This document shows positions 25,307-34,210 of a stretch of 64,000 bases of DNA, one piece after another; within the stretch, counting starts at the first letter, position 1; every line of letters starts with the position of its first letter. Source of the stretch: Bacillota bacterium (lineage in GTDB: Bacteria > Bacillota > Clostridia > Tissierellales > Sedimentibacteraceae); assembly GCA_023386345.1 (NCBI GenBank), contig JAEWJT010000004.1, positions 310,001 through 374,000 on the forward strand, given 5' to 3'. Under the pieces are notes generated by a model. That model did not search any database and was not told where the DNA came from. It saw only the letters and a program-made list of their open reading frames with translations. The translations under genes were made by a program, and so were the position numbers.

Positions 25307-25999
25307 ATGAACAGATTAGAGGCAATAGCTTCACTTATAGATAAATGCGAGACCTTGGCTGATATAGGTACTGACCATGGATATATTGCAGAAATGGCAC
25401 TTAAAGATAATTTATGCAGGAAAGTGATAGCAACAGATATTAACAAAGGACCTTTAAAAAGTGCTGTAAATCATTTAACAAAAATAGGATTTAGTAATCT
25501 AGTGGATTTTAGACTAGGCTCAGGTTTAACTGTGATAAATGAAAATGAGGTAGATTGTGCAGTAATTGCAGGTATGGGCGGGGAGCTTATAGCAAAAATA
25601 TTAGAAGAATCAAAAAATATATCAAAAAGCATAAATTCATTTGTATTACAAGCGATGACAAATGTAGATGTTCTAAGAAAATACTTATATGATAACGGAT
25701 ATACAATATCAGAAGAAATAATAGTAAAGGAATTACACCATTATTATTTTATAATAAAGGCAGTTAATAAGACTTCAATCTGTGAAGATGATATATATTA
25801 TGAAATAAGTAAATATTTGTTTGATAAAAAGGACAATTTGCTTTTAGAATTTATTAAAAAAACTATAGAAGTAAATAATAAAATTTTAATAAACTTAAAT
25901 AATTCAACAAAACAAGATAATTCATTAAAAATAGATGAGTTGAAAAATAAAAATTTAAAATTAAATAAGTTAATATTAGAATATGATGTTAATATTTGA
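25307..25999 (+). CDS. trmK: tRNA (adenine-22-N1)-methyltransferase TrmK
   Basis: A 230-residue class I SAM-dependent methyltransferase of the TrmK family (YqfN in B. subtilis), which methylates N1 of A22 in tRNA. SAM-binding motif I is LADIGTDHGYIA (about residues 18-29), followed by ATDINKGPL, and the family catalytic region reads VIAGMGGELI (about 86-95). TrmK usually follows sigA in Firmicutes, as here. The C-terminal coiled-coil-like tail is lysine/asparagine-rich. The ribosome binding site is weak (a GGAG at 25300). NIF3/DUF34, often next to it, is absent. Confidence 0.92.
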   Translation: MNRLEAIASLIDKCETLADIGTDHGYIAEMALKDNLCRKVIATDINKGPLKSAVNHLTKIGFSNLVDFRLGSGLTVINENEVDCAVIAGMGGELIAKILEESKNISKSINSFVLQAMTNVDVLRKYLYDNGYTISEEIIVKELHHYYFIIKAVNKTSICEDDIYYEISKYLFDKKDNLLLEFIKKTIEVNNKILINLNNSTKQDNSLKIDELKNKNLKLNKLILEYDVNI

Positions 26000-26021
26000 T
26001 TAAAAATCTAATAAAATAAAT

Positions 26022-26050
26022 TTGACAAGTACAAATTTTTATTGTAAAAT
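26022..26050 (+). promoter_or_regulatory. Sigma-A type promoter for rnpB
   Basis: TTGACA (26022-26027) and TAAAAT (26045-26050) are 17 bases apart, and the RNase P RNA would begin about 8 bases downstream. This is the strongest promoter match in the window. Confidence 0.85.
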
Positions 26051-26057
26051 ACATATT

Positions 26058-26393
26058 AGAGTAAATCATACAATCGCAGGTCAAGAAATTGACGTGAGGA
26101 AAGTCTGGGCTCCATAGGGCGAGGGTGCTAGCTAACGGCTAGTGAGGGTGACCTTAAGGAAAGTGCAACAGAAATAAACCGCCTGAAAAGGTAAGGATGA
26201 AAAGGTGAGGTAAGAGCTCACCAGCAATTAGGCGACTAATTGGCTGTGTAAACCCCATCCGGAGCAAGACCAAGAGAGGATTTTGGAGTGGCTGCCCGTC
26301 ACAATCCAGTAGGTAGGTCGCTAAAGCTTATTGGTGACAATAAGCGTAGATAGATGATTGTTTAATACAGAACCCGGCTTATGAACTTACTCT
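26058..26393 (+). ncRNA. rnpB: RNase P RNA component
   Basis: This is the catalytic RNA that trims the 5' leaders of tRNA precursors. The helix P4 signature GAGGAAAGTCTGGGCTCC (from 26096) and its partner ACAGAACCCGGCTTATG near the 3' end are both present, with the internal ACAGAAA and GGTAAGAGCTCACC segments. Terminal helix P1 is formed by AGAGTAA at 26058 and TTACTCT at 26387-26393, which defines the ends. The internal arrangement looks closer to the ancestral A type than to the Bacillus B type, judged by eye. It has its own promoter and terminator. Confidence 0.96.
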
Positions 26394-26430
26394 ATTTTTT
26401 GAAATAAAAATGAATATATAATATAAAAAA

Positions 26431-26468
26431 TAAAAATTTTGCTTTTATAGCAAAATTTTTATTTTTTT
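26431..26468 (+). terminator. Terminator after rnpB
   Basis: TAAAAATTTTGC (26431-26442) and its perfect complement (26450-26461) flank a 7-base loop, followed by a run of seven T. Confidence 0.85.
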
Positions 26469-26552
26469 AAAACTTTTTATCATATTAATTTGTCTAATAA
26501 GTGCTAGCAAAAAATAAGCGATAATTTGCTTATAAATATGAGGAGACAGATT

Positions 26553-27455
26553 ATGAGTACAAAATTAAACACAAAATTTTTAGAGCTTGAAACTAATAAA
26601 AAATATAAAAAACCAAGAAAAGCTATAAAAATTATTATTTCAATAGTAATTTTATTTATATTTTCAGTTGTTATTGTAAAGTATATTAATGAAAAATCAG
26701 ATAAAGATGAAGTCAGTGTAAATTCAGAAAAACCAGGCAATATTGATGTTTCAGATAATGAAACTATAGAGAACAATAACACTGATATTAAAATTATAGA
26801 AAAGAACGATGATAAAGAGTCAGTTGAATATAATCCTATAGTTCAAGAGAGCGAAATTGTTTTAGACGATTTCTTCAATGATGCGGTTTTCATAGGTGAT
26901 TCAAGAACAGAAGGATTTATTATATCTAATAGCTTGTCAAATGCAAAGTCATTAACTGTTAAAGGATTAATGGTTGATACAGCATTTACAAGACCAGCTA
27001 TAAATATGAATGGTGAAAAATTAACTGTTACGAAAGCATTGTCAAATTTAAAATTTAAAAAAGTCTATATTATGTTAGGTGTTAATGAGTTAGGTTGGGC
27101 ATATGAAGAAATTTTTATCAAAAAATATGCTGAGTTGATAGATTATGTTAAGAATTTAAATAGTGAAGCTCAAATATATATTCAGTCGATTATCCCAGTT
27201 AGTTATGAAAAATCATCCTCAGATAAAATTTATAATAACAAAAATATAAATAATTTTAATAAGTTGATTTTAAAAATGACTAAAGAAAAGCAAGTATATT
27301 ATGTTAATGTTGAAGAATGCTTAAAGGATGAAGAAGGTAATTTGCCAGCAGGAGCTTCAACAGACGGCGTACACTTAAAAAAGGAATATAGTAAAAAATG
27401 GTATGAGTATTTGAAAACACATACTGTACAAGATAAAGTTGAAAAAAACGATTGA
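26553..27455 (+). CDS. Membrane-anchored SGNH/GDSL hydrolase
   Basis: A 300-residue protein with a lysine-rich N-terminus, one transmembrane helix (about residues 28-47, IKIIISIVILFIFSVVIV), an acidic linker and an extracytoplasmic SGNH hydrolase domain. The catalytic serine is in FIGDSRTEG (about residues 111-119), a block III-like asparagine in MLGVNELG, and the Asp/His pair in TDGVHLK near the C-terminus. ATG 26553 follows GAGGAG; an upstream in-frame ATG at 26526 lacks a site. It lies just before sigV/rsiV-like genes. In OatA an SGNH domain acetylates peptidoglycan, so a wall-modifying role is plausible but inferred. Confidence 0.82.
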   Translation: MSTKLNTKFLELETNKKYKKPRKAIKIIISIVILFIFSVVIVKYINEKSDKDEVSVNSEKPGNIDVSDNETIENNNTDIKIIEKNDDKESVEYNPIVQESEIVLDDFFNDAVFIGDSRTEGFIISNSLSNAKSLTVKGLMVDTAFTRPAINMNGEKLTVTKALSNLKFKKVYIMLGVNELGWAYEEIFIKKYAELIDYVKNLNSEAQIYIQSIIPVSYEKSSSDKIYNNKNINNFNKLILKMTKEKQVYYVNVEECLKDEEGNLPAGASTDGVHLKKEYSKKWYEYLKTHTVQDKVEKND

Positions 27456-27508
27456 GATAAAATAACTTAGATAATTATCCAAATCAATAGTGTTTAGGAG
27501 CTAATTAA

Positions 27509-28030
27509 ATGACTCAAAGCTTAAATCCAAAATATGATGATATAATACCATTTATTAAGGAAAATCAAGAACGATTTTATCGTTTCGCATATAGGTATAT
27601 GAAAAATGCTGACGCATCAGTTGAAGTTGTTCAAGAAACTATAGTAAAAGCCCTTGAAAAAATTCATACTTTAAGGCAAAAGGAATACTTAAAAGCATGG
27701 TTTTATCGAATACTTATAAATGAATGTATTACTAATATTAGAAAGAATAAAAAAATAGTTTTTGTAGAGCAATGTTATGATGTTCCTTATAATGATACTG
27801 ATATAGGTAAGAAAGAGCTTGCTAGCATTATTTTTAAAGCTATTGATAAATTAGATACTAAGTATAAAACTATTATACTTTTAAGGTTTTACGAAGATAT
27901 GACAATTTCGGATATTGCTGATGTTCTTAAAATTAATATAAATACTGTTAAATCAAGATTATACAGAGCATTGGACATATTGAAAAGTGAATTAAAAAAT
28001 GAAGATATACAAGAATTTGATATATTTTAA
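27509..28030 (+). CDS. sigV: ECF-type RNA polymerase sigma factor, SigV-like
   Basis: A 173-residue extracytoplasmic-function sigma factor with only regions 2 (about residues 20-85, FYRFAYRYMKNADASVEVVQ and KAWFYRILINE) and 4 (about 110-165, LLRFYEDMTISDIADVLKIN followed by TVKSRLYRALDIL). The gene directly after it encodes an RsiV-type anti-sigma factor, 21 bases away, so it is most likely the SigV branch that answers lysozyme stress. TTTAGGAG precedes the ATG. I did not find the SigV-type promoter pair TGAAAC/CGTC upstream, so autoregulation is unproven. Other ECF groups with DUF3298 partners are possible. Confidence 0.85.
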   Translation: MTQSLNPKYDDIIPFIKENQERFYRFAYRYMKNADASVEVVQETIVKALEKIHTLRQKEYLKAWFYRILINECITNIRKNKKIVFVEQCYDVPYNDTDIGKKELASIIFKAIDKLDTKYKTIILLRFYEDMTISDIADVLKININTVKSRLYRALDILKSELKNEDIQEFDIF

Positions 28031-28051
28031 GGCAAAGAGATGGAGGTTAAT

Positions 28052-28882
28052 ATGAAGAAATTATTAAAAAATATCCATGAAAGAACACCTATACCTGAAG
28101 ATTTAGATATCAAAATAAATCAAGCAATTTATAGAGGAACTCATAGCAGAAAAGCACTCCCATATAAAAAAAGCTTAATTTCTATAGCGGCAAGCTTTGC
28201 AATTTTTATATTGTTGATTAATACAAATTCTGCATTTGCAGAGTCTATGCGAGATATACCAATTTTAAATGAAATATGTAGAGTATTTACATTTAACGAG
28301 TATGATACTAAAGACAGTAAAAAAGTTATGAATGTAAAAATTCCAAATATAAGTATCACAGGAAATACTGATTTGGAGAATAGAATTAATTATAAGATTA
28401 GAAAAACAATGCAGGATGCTATAGATGAGGTTGAGCTTAAGGCGCAAGAATTTTATGATGCTTTTGTAGATACAGGAGGTAAGCCAGAGGAATTTAGACC
28501 AATTGAAGTAACTATCAATTATGAAATTAAAAGTTCTGATGAAAATCATGTATCGTTTATAATAACTAGATTTGAAACGCAAGCAAGTGCATATCAGGAG
28601 AACTATTACTATAATATTGATCTTATTAATGGAAGAGAGATAACACTTAAAGACTTACTAGGACCGAATTTTAAAGAAATAGTTTTTCAACAAGTTAAAA
28701 GGCAAATTGAAAATTTGGATGATGAAAGAAAGTTCTTCCTATTTGATGATGTTAATATAAGTGATCTAATAACAACTAACAGAAATTTCTATATAAATGC
28801 CGATAATAAAATAGTTGTTGTTTTTGATAAATACGAAATTGCTGCTGGAGCGGCAGGAATGTTTGAATTTATTATTGAATAG
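28052..28882 (+). CDS. rsiV: RsiV-like transmembrane anti-sigma factor (DUF4163/DUF3298)
   Basis: A 276-residue single-pass membrane protein: a short cytoplasmic N-terminus (about residues 1-40), one transmembrane helix (about 44-62, SLISIAASFAIFILLI), and an extracytoplasmic part with DUF4163-like (about 85-180) and DUF3298-like (about 190-276) domains. B. subtilis RsiV has this layout, holds SigV inactive and is cleaved after binding lysozyme. ATG 28052 follows TGGAGG; an earlier ATG at 28040 overlaps that site. Its place right after the sigma gene supports the pairing. Lysozyme binding here is inferred from the family only. Confidence 0.85.
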   Translation: MKKLLKNIHERTPIPEDLDIKINQAIYRGTHSRKALPYKKSLISIAASFAIFILLINTNSAFAESMRDIPILNEICRVFTFNEYDTKDSKKVMNVKIPNISITGNTDLENRINYKIRKTMQDAIDEVELKAQEFYDAFVDTGGKPEEFRPIEVTINYEIKSSDENHVSFIITRFETQASAYQENYYYNIDLINGREITLKDLLGPNFKEIVFQQVKRQIENLDDERKFFLFDDVNISDLITTNRNFYINADNKIVVVFDKYEIAAGAAGMFEFIIE

Positions 28883-28888
28883 ATAAAT

Positions 28889-28924
28889 AAAAAAGCTTGA
28901 GATATATTCTTGAGCTTTTTTTAT
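28889..28924 (+). terminator. Terminator after rsiV-like gene
   Basis: AAAAAGCTTGAG (28890-28901) and CTTGAGCTTTTT (28909-28920) form a 12-bp stem with two G-U pairs and a 7-base loop, then further T. It isolates the stress cluster from spoIIIA. Confidence 0.85.
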
Positions 28925-29013
28925 TTACACTTTGTACTAAATTTTTGTCATATACAAGCTATCTTGAAATATTATATTGTATGAAAGAAATTTTACAAAG
29001 GAGGCGAATAAAT

Positions 29014-29970
29014 ATGATATCCCAGATATCAAAATATGTAAATACAAATATAAGAGATATTTTACAAAGTCAAAACGAAAATATATTAAACACTGTTTAT
29101 GAACTTAGATTAAGAATTAACTGCCCTATCTTTTTAAAAAGCTCTACAGGAGACTATTTTATAAGCTATGGAAAAATATCTAAATCATATACAGATGATT
29201 TTTACAAAATAAATAAAAGTGATATTGCTTCAACTATTGCTGCTTTAACTTCAAACTCCATACATGCTTATGAAAAGGAAATTGAAAAAGCTTTTTTGAC
29301 CATAGAAGGTGGACATAGAGTAGGTTTGAGTGGTGACTGCTTATACGAAAAAAATGAATTTAAAGGCTTTAAGAATATAACCTCTTTAAATATTAGAATT
29401 GCAAGGGATTTTATAAATTGTTCCAATAAAATTTTAAAATATATTGTTAAGAACAGCAATAGCATTTATAATACTCTGATTGCAGGTATACCATTATCCG
29501 GAAAAACTACCTGTATAAGAGATTTGGCCAGAAATCTAAGTGATGGTTTTAATAATCCTCAGTTCAACGCATGCGATATAAGCGTAATAGATGAAAGAGG
29601 CGAGATAGCAGCCATACATAATGGAGTTCCGCAATTTTACCTTGGCTCAAGAACGGATATACTATCTTATTGCATGAAAAAGGAAGGCTTCAGCATTAGT
29701 ATTCGTTCACTTGCTCCAAGAATAATAATATCAGATGAGCTTGGTTCTGCAGAGGATTTTGACATCATTCAATATGCTCTTAAAAGTGGAGTAAGCATTA
29801 TAAGCACCGCTCATGCAAGCTGTGTCGAGGACTTGTTTAAAAATATTTATATTAAAAATATATTAATCAGTGGCTTTATTGAAAGAATTATTGTTCTTAA
29901 TGATAAAACACCTGTCTCCATAAAACAGGTGTATGATAATATAGCGGGAAGGTCCATATATGATAATTAA
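29014..29970 (+). CDS. spoIIIAA: Stage III sporulation protein AA (ATPase)
   Basis: SpoIIIAA is the AAA+/type II-IV secretion-like ATPase of the SpoIIIA-SpoIIQ channel that joins mother cell and forespore. The 318-residue protein has the N-terminal ring segment EKAFLTIEGGHRVGLSG, Walker A AGIPLSGKTT (about residues 156-165) and Walker B CDISVIDERGEIA. AAAGGAGG before ATG 29014 fixes the start; the frame is open further upstream, through the preceding terminator, without such a site. It opens the eight-gene operon spoIIIAA-AH, known to be made in the mother cell under sigma-E. The next gene overlaps by 11 bases. Confidence 0.94.
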   Translation: MISQISKYVNTNIRDILQSQNENILNTVYELRLRINCPIFLKSSTGDYFISYGKISKSYTDDFYKINKSDIASTIAALTSNSIHAYEKEIEKAFLTIEGGHRVGLSGDCLYEKNEFKGFKNITSLNIRIARDFINCSNKILKYIVKNSNSIYNTLIAGIPLSGKTTCIRDLARNLSDGFNNPQFNACDISVIDERGEIAAIHNGVPQFYLGSRTDILSYCMKKEGFSISIRSLAPRIIISDELGSAEDFDIIQYALKSGVSIISTAHASCVEDLFKNIYIKNILISGFIERIIVLNDKTPVSIKQVYDNIAGRSIYDN

Positions 29971-30463
29971 AATAATAATATTTTGCTTTATTATAATCAC
30001 AACTAAAATTATGTTTATGTTATTTTTTCAAGTCGAAGATAAAAAGCTAAGCATGATGAAGGAATCCTCTGACTTTATAGAGTTTTTAAGAATTTACTCC
30101 TGCTTAATGAAAATGTCTTTTGAGGAGATATTGTCAAGCTATACATTTAAGTATGAAAATGTAAAATCTGTTTTTAATAAATTATTTATAGATCTAAAGA
30201 ATGGATTAGCAAAGAACGAGAGCTTTGATACATATGTAAATGATCAAATAGGCTCGGCACCTGAATTTAATTCGAAAATAAGCAAGATAATGGAATTTTA
30301 TGGTAGCTCAATGTCTGATGTGTTGGATAATAAGCTTTCATTTTTAAAAAATGATGTTGATAAATACATAAATGAGTATGAGCATGAGTATAAGGAAAGA
30401 AAAAAATTGTTTAATAAGCTATCTTTTCTAATAGGTAGTCTTATTGCAATAGTTTTAATATAA
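29960..30463 (+). CDS. spoIIIAB: Stage III sporulation protein AB
   Basis: A 167-residue membrane protein with one helix at each end (about residues 3-22 and 148-166) and a helical middle that resembles the GspF-like platform proteins of secretion systems, as known for SpoIIIAB. The family pattern MKESSDFIEFLRIYSCLMKM is present. It overlaps spoIIIAA by 11 bases, with GGAAGG as ribosome binding site inside that gene. It is thought to anchor the ATPase SpoIIIAA to the channel. A 93-base gap without an obvious feature follows before spoIIIAC. Confidence 0.92.
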   Translation: MIIKIIIFCFIIITTKIMFMLFFQVEDKKLSMMKESSDFIEFLRIYSCLMKMSFEEILSSYTFKYENVKSVFNKLFIDLKNGLAKNESFDTYVNDQIGSAPEFNSKISKIMEFYGSSMSDVLDNKLSFLKNDVDKYINEYEHEYKERKKLFNKLSFLIGSLIAIVLI

Positions 30464-30556
30464 ACCAAAAAATGTTTAAAACAAGTACTAATATACAAGG
30501 ATTGAAAAATCTGGATTTACGAAAAAAATTCATGAGTATGTGAATACGGAGGTTGT

Positions 30557-30754
30557 ATGGATATAAATATTATTTTTAAGGTTGGAGCAATAGGACTTAT
30601 AATAGCGATTTTTACTCAAATACTTTCGCAGACTAAGAGAGAGGAGCAAGCGATGTTTGTCACAATAGCAGGGGTAATAGTGGTTATGGCAATCATATTA
30701 AGCATGCTAAACCAGCTTTTTAACGAGGTTAAGACTATGTTTAATATTTATTGA
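30557..30754 (+). CDS. spoIIIAC: Stage III sporulation protein AC
   Basis: A 65-residue membrane protein of standard SpoIIIAC length with two transmembrane helices (about residues 5-22 and 34-52). The phrases FKVGAIGLIIAIFTQIL and TIAGVIVVMAIIL match the family. GGAGG lies a few bases upstream. It is one of the small core membrane parts of the SpoIIIA complex and is partly homologous to SpoIIIAD. Its place between AB and AD is the conserved operon order. Confidence 0.95.
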   Translation: MDINIIFKVGAIGLIIAIFTQILSQTKREEQAMFVTIAGVIVVMAIILSMLNQLFNEVKTMFNIY

Positions 30755-30837
30755 TATCAGATTTTATCTGAATCTATATTAATTATACTATAATATTGTC
30801 CTTAACAAATTGCTATGAATTGAAAGGAAATAAAAAA

Positions 30838-31227
30838 ATGTTATTGATAAAAATTATATTTATTGCTGTTATAGCTATTCTGTTAAGCATGCTAATATCA
30901 AAGGTAAATGAAGAATATAAGCTATATTTTATACTAATCTTTGGGATAGTTGCTGTTTTGCTGATTTTTAGTGAGCTAAAAGGACATATAAGCAATATGT
31001 TCAATGTTTTTAAAAACTATAATATTAAAATAGATAATTTCAGCTTGCTTTTAAAAATAGTTGGTATTGCTTACATTTGTGACTTTGTGTCATTGATATG
31101 TAAGGACTTAGATTATGAATCTATAGGAAAAAAGATTGAAATGTCAGGTAAGCTTATAATTTTAGTATATTCGTTCAACGTGATACTAAAATTTATTGAT
31201 GAGGTGTATTTATTGGTAAACAGATAA
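30838..31227 (+). CDS. spoIIIAD: Stage III sporulation protein AD
   Basis: A 129-residue protein with four predicted membrane helices; the first half repeats the SpoIIIAC fold. ATG 30838 is preferred because GAAAGGAA lies just before it; an ATG at 30796 would add 14 hydrophilic residues not usual in the family. The segment KIVGIAYICDFVSLICKD (about residues 75-92) is the conserved SpoIIIAD region. It is a membrane component of the feeding-tube-like channel. An 83-base gap precedes it, unusually long for this operon. Confidence 0.92.
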   Translation: MLLIKIIFIAVIAILLSMLISKVNEEYKLYFILIFGIVAVLLIFSELKGHISNMFNVFKNYNIKIDNFSLLLKIVGIAYICDFVSLICKDLDYESIGKKIEMSGKLIILVYSFNVILKFIDEVYLLVNR

Positions 31228-31247
31228 ATAGAAAGGATATACTTATT

Positions 31248-32396
31248 ATGATAAAAAAATACATAATTTTTATAATTATATATTTAATAATATTTTCTAA
31301 TTTCAATTTTATATTTGCAGCTGATGATTATATGCAAAAAGCTCTTGATTCAGTGAATACTAATGAATTTGACAACTATTTAAGGGGTACAAGCGATTAT
31401 TTTGAAAGTAAAAACATTACAATAAAGCAGCTGATAAATGACGCGTTAAAAGGAAAGATAAGTTTTAATCTACTAGATTTTCTATCATACCAGTTTAAAA
31501 ACGAAAAAGACTTTTTAAAACAAACAATCCTTAGCTCTATCAATATTTTAATAGTTTGTATTATTTTAACTATCGTAAAATATTTTTCCGAAGAAATCAG
31601 CAGCAATAATGTTTCTGACATAGTTGTGTTTATATCAATACTTATTGTATTCATAATGGCTACAAAGGATATAAGTTTTGTCAAGAGCAGCTTGAAAAAT
31701 GAATTTATTAAATTTAATGAAATTACTCAAAATATAAACAGCCTTTTTCTTGCGTTTATGGTTAGCTTTGGTAAAATCGGGCTTTTGGAATTTTTTCAAA
31801 GGTATTCTCAGCACGTTGTGGGTATGACAGCTAACTTTATATATAATTTTGTGGAAATCATGACAATAGTTTTGATTGCAATAATTCTCATAAATAATAT
31901 CAGTAAATTAGTTAATGCAAAGCTTTTGTACGAGTTCTTAAAAAAAGCTTCCTTAATAATTTTATCCTTATATATAATTGTTGTTGTCATAAATTTTTCT
32001 GTACAAGGATATATATATTATAAAACAGATAATTTATTTATCAATGCAGTTAAAGCTGTATCACCGTCGTCAATACCTATGGTTGGCAATGCGATAAATA
32101 ATTTCTTTGGACTATTTGCTAAAAGTATCCTCTTTATTAAGGATATCGCTGGATTTGTTATAATCTTATTCATTTTCTCGATATTTGGGGGAACTATAAT
32201 AAAAATTTTTATAATATTTATTTTATACAAAATAACCGCCGCCTTTGCTGAAACCTTTAATGAGAGTATATCAAACTTGCTGAAAGAGCTTTCAGATATT
32301 ATGTATATATATCTTATTTGCTTATTAACTCCGGTAATTATTTTAACTTCGTATTATTCAATAATGCTTAGTTATTTAAACAATATATTCGGATAA
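31248..32396 (+). CDS. spoIIIAE: Stage III sporulation protein AE
   Basis: A 382-residue polytopic membrane protein. It has a cleavable-looking signal peptide (about residues 1-24, ending IFA-ADD), a short extracytoplasmic part and seven to eight membrane helices. FMVSFGKIGLLEFFQRYS and SPSSIPMVGNAINNFFG are near the conserved family segments. SpoIIIAE is proposed to be a permease-like core of the SpoIIIA channel. AGAAAGGAT precedes the ATG. It lies 20 bases after spoIIIAD. Length matches the family. Confidence 0.95.
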   Translation: MIKKYIIFIIIYLIIFSNFNFIFAADDYMQKALDSVNTNEFDNYLRGTSDYFESKNITIKQLINDALKGKISFNLLDFLSYQFKNEKDFLKQTILSSINILIVCIILTIVKYFSEEISSNNVSDIVVFISILIVFIMATKDISFVKSSLKNEFIKFNEITQNINSLFLAFMVSFGKIGLLEFFQRYSQHVVGMTANFIYNFVEIMTIVLIAIILINNISKLVNAKLLYEFLKKASLIILSLYIIVVVINFSVQGYIYYKTDNLFINAVKAVSPSSIPMVGNAINNFFGLFAKSILFIKDIAGFVIILFIFSIFGGTIIKIFIIFILYKITAAFAETFNESISNLLKELSDIMYIYLICLLTPVIILTSYYSIMLSYLNNIFG

Positions 32397-32419
32397 TTAG
32401 GTGGGAGGTTAAGATAAAA

Positions 32420-32881
32420 ATGAGAGAAATCATTCTTAATATACTGATATTTATACTATTTATAAATCTAGTGATGATAATATTTCCTGAGGGGAAAACA
32501 GGCAAATACTGTAGAATAGTAATAAAATTATTTTTATTTATTTATATTTTCAATAGTCTAGTATTAAAGGCTGCTATTTCCTTAGATGATTTCTTTGATT
32601 TTAACTTTGATAGTATGGAAAATCAGCTGAGCAATAAAAACTATGAGAGAGAAATCAGACTTTCAGAGTCTGAAAAGAGCTTTATATCATTAATTAACAA
32701 AGATTTATATGAGGGAGAGGAGGTTATAAAAGATATAAGCTTAATCTTTGCTGACGAAATGAAATTGACAGTAAAGGTTTACATAAATAAGACTCTAGAT
32801 ATGAAGGAGCAAGATAGTTTAAAGAGTAATATTTCAAATATTTTTAAAGTAGATAGCGAAAATGTTGAAATTACATTTTAA
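32420..32881 (+). CDS. spoIIIAF: Stage III sporulation protein AF
   Basis: A 153-residue protein with two N-terminal membrane helices (about residues 5-21 and 31-50), including the conserved FPEGKTGKYCR loop, and a C-terminal soluble ring-building-motif-like domain. SpoIIIAF belongs to the ring-forming SpoIIIA proteins exposed to the intermembrane space. GGGAGG precedes the ATG. The LYEGEEVIKDISLIFADEMK stretch begins the soluble domain. A 75-base gap with a partial palindrome follows before spoIIIAG. Confidence 0.9.
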   Translation: MREIILNILIFILFINLVMIIFPEGKTGKYCRIVIKLFLFIYIFNSLVLKAAISLDDFFDFNFDSMENQLSNKNYEREIRLSESEKSFISLINKDLYEGEEVIKDISLIFADEMKLTVKVYINKTLDMKEQDSLKSNISNIFKVDSENVEITF

Positions 32882-32956
32882 GTGAACAACTAGACAATAA
32901 ACTCATGAGTTATTTCTATAAAATTTGTATCATGAGAATAAAAAAGGAGGGATAAC

Positions 32957-33538
32957 ATGTTTAAAAAAGCTGAGGATTTTTTAAACATATTAAAAACAAA
33001 TAAAAAATTACTTTACACTTTTTGTTTCTTTATCTTGCTTATAGTGGTAGCACTCATGTTAAAGACAGATATTTTATCAAATGATACACCTGAAATATCT
33101 AAGTTATCAGAGGTGGGAGGCGACAAGGCGAGCGGATACAATTATGATGAATATGTATCCTCATTAGAAAAAAAATTAGAAAGTATAATTTCGGAGATAG
33201 AGGGTATAGAGAAGGTTAAAACCATGGTATACACTAAATATTCTCCAAAATTAGAACCAATTTTTAATGAGAATACAAATACAGAATCAAATATTGAAAC
33301 AGGAAGTGACGGTATAAGAAGGGAGCAAAAAAGAGATAATATACAAAAGAATGTTGAAGCAAAGGATAGTAAAAGTGTTCTTGAAAAATATTATGAATAT
33401 CCTGATATATCTGGAGTTTTAATTGTTGTAAACTATTCAGGTAATCAAAATATTTATAAAATTTTAATTAATTCAGTAAAAGTTTTACTGGATATAGAAT
33501 TAAACAATATCGAAATAATTGTTAGTAAGAATCAATAA
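32957..33538 (+). CDS. spoIIIAG: Stage III sporulation protein AG
   Basis: A 193-residue protein with one membrane helix (about residues 20-38) and an extracytoplasmic domain. SpoIIIAG of B. subtilis forms a large ring between the two membranes. Conserved parts seen are YVSSLEKKLESIISEIEGIE followed by KVKTMVY, and the end IYKILINSVKVLLDIELNNI. A variable insertion rich in asparagine and serine (about 95-135) corresponds to the beta-triangle insertion of the family. AAAAGGAGG precedes the ATG. Confidence 0.94.
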   Translation: MFKKAEDFLNILKTNKKLLYTFCFFILLIVVALMLKTDILSNDTPEISKLSEVGGDKASGYNYDEYVSSLEKKLESIISEIEGIEKVKTMVYTKYSPKLEPIFNENTNTESNIETGSDGIRREQKRDNIQKNVEAKDSKSVLEKYYEYPDISGVLIVVNYSGNQNIYKILINSVKVLLDIELNNIEIIVSKNQ

Positions 33539-33554
33539 AAAGGGGGAAATTGAA

Positions 33555-34181
33555 ATGACATTTAAAAAGGAGACGTTCATATTTTTAACATCATTAGCAT
33601 TAATATTGATTATAGGTTACATAAATTTAATTATGTCAAAAAATGCTGATAAGGAAGGACAGATTTTTGATGAAGCTACATTGCAAAAAAGACAAGAGGA
33701 ATTTGCAAAATTAACGAGTGACGTAACAGATAAAACTGATTTAGGTGATATTTTAAACAATGGTAATTCTGATAATACAGGTGATACAGGTATACTTAAT
33801 GTATCTTCAAATAATGATAATCTAGATGTAAGCTTTGAGAATTTCAAAATAAGCAAGGCAAAAAGCAATTTAGAAATCGTTGATCAGATAGAAAGAACTA
33901 TTTCAAGTCCGACAATATCACAGGACGCAAAGGATAAATTTGAAGATTTGCTCGTGGCTAAAAACCAGCAAATTCAAATGGAAAGCAGTGTAGAATTGAT
34001 GCTTAAATCTAAGGGTTATAATAATTTTGTGTGTATAGTTAGCACAAATAGTATAAAAATCGTAGCTGATAGAGATATTGAAAAAGCAGATGCACTTAAA
34101 ATACTTGATGTTGTAATGTCTGAAACAAAATTTGATCCTCAGCAAATAAAAATTGTAAAATTTAATAATAAAGAATTGTAA
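33555..34181 (+). CDS. spoIIIAH: Stage III sporulation protein AH
   Basis: A 208-residue single-pass membrane protein with the helix at about residues 8-27 and an extracytoplasmic domain related to YscJ/FliF. In B. subtilis SpoIIIAH binds SpoIIQ of the forespore to form the channel. The start at 33555 follows AAAGGGGG; ATG 33519 would read through the end of spoIIIAG. The middle (about 70-110) is a low-complexity linker rich in N, D, G and T. It ends the operon; a 225-base gap with six or seven hairpins follows. Confidence 0.92.
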   Translation: MTFKKETFIFLTSLALILIIGYINLIMSKNADKEGQIFDEATLQKRQEEFAKLTSDVTDKTDLGDILNNGNSDNTGDTGILNVSSNNDNLDVSFENFKISKAKSNLEIVDQIERTISSPTISQDAKDKFEDLLVAKNQQIQMESSVELMLKSKGYNNFVCIVSTNSIKIVADRDIEKADALKILDVVMSETKFDPQQIKIVKFNNKEL

Positions 34182-34210
34182 AATTTTAAGTTCTCTGTTA
34201 TAATTATAAT

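Noticed and set aside
28897..29013. Extended spoIIIAA N-terminus from 28897
   Set aside because: The extension would translate the preceding terminator region, and ATG 29014 has an AAAGGAGG site and the family N-terminus.
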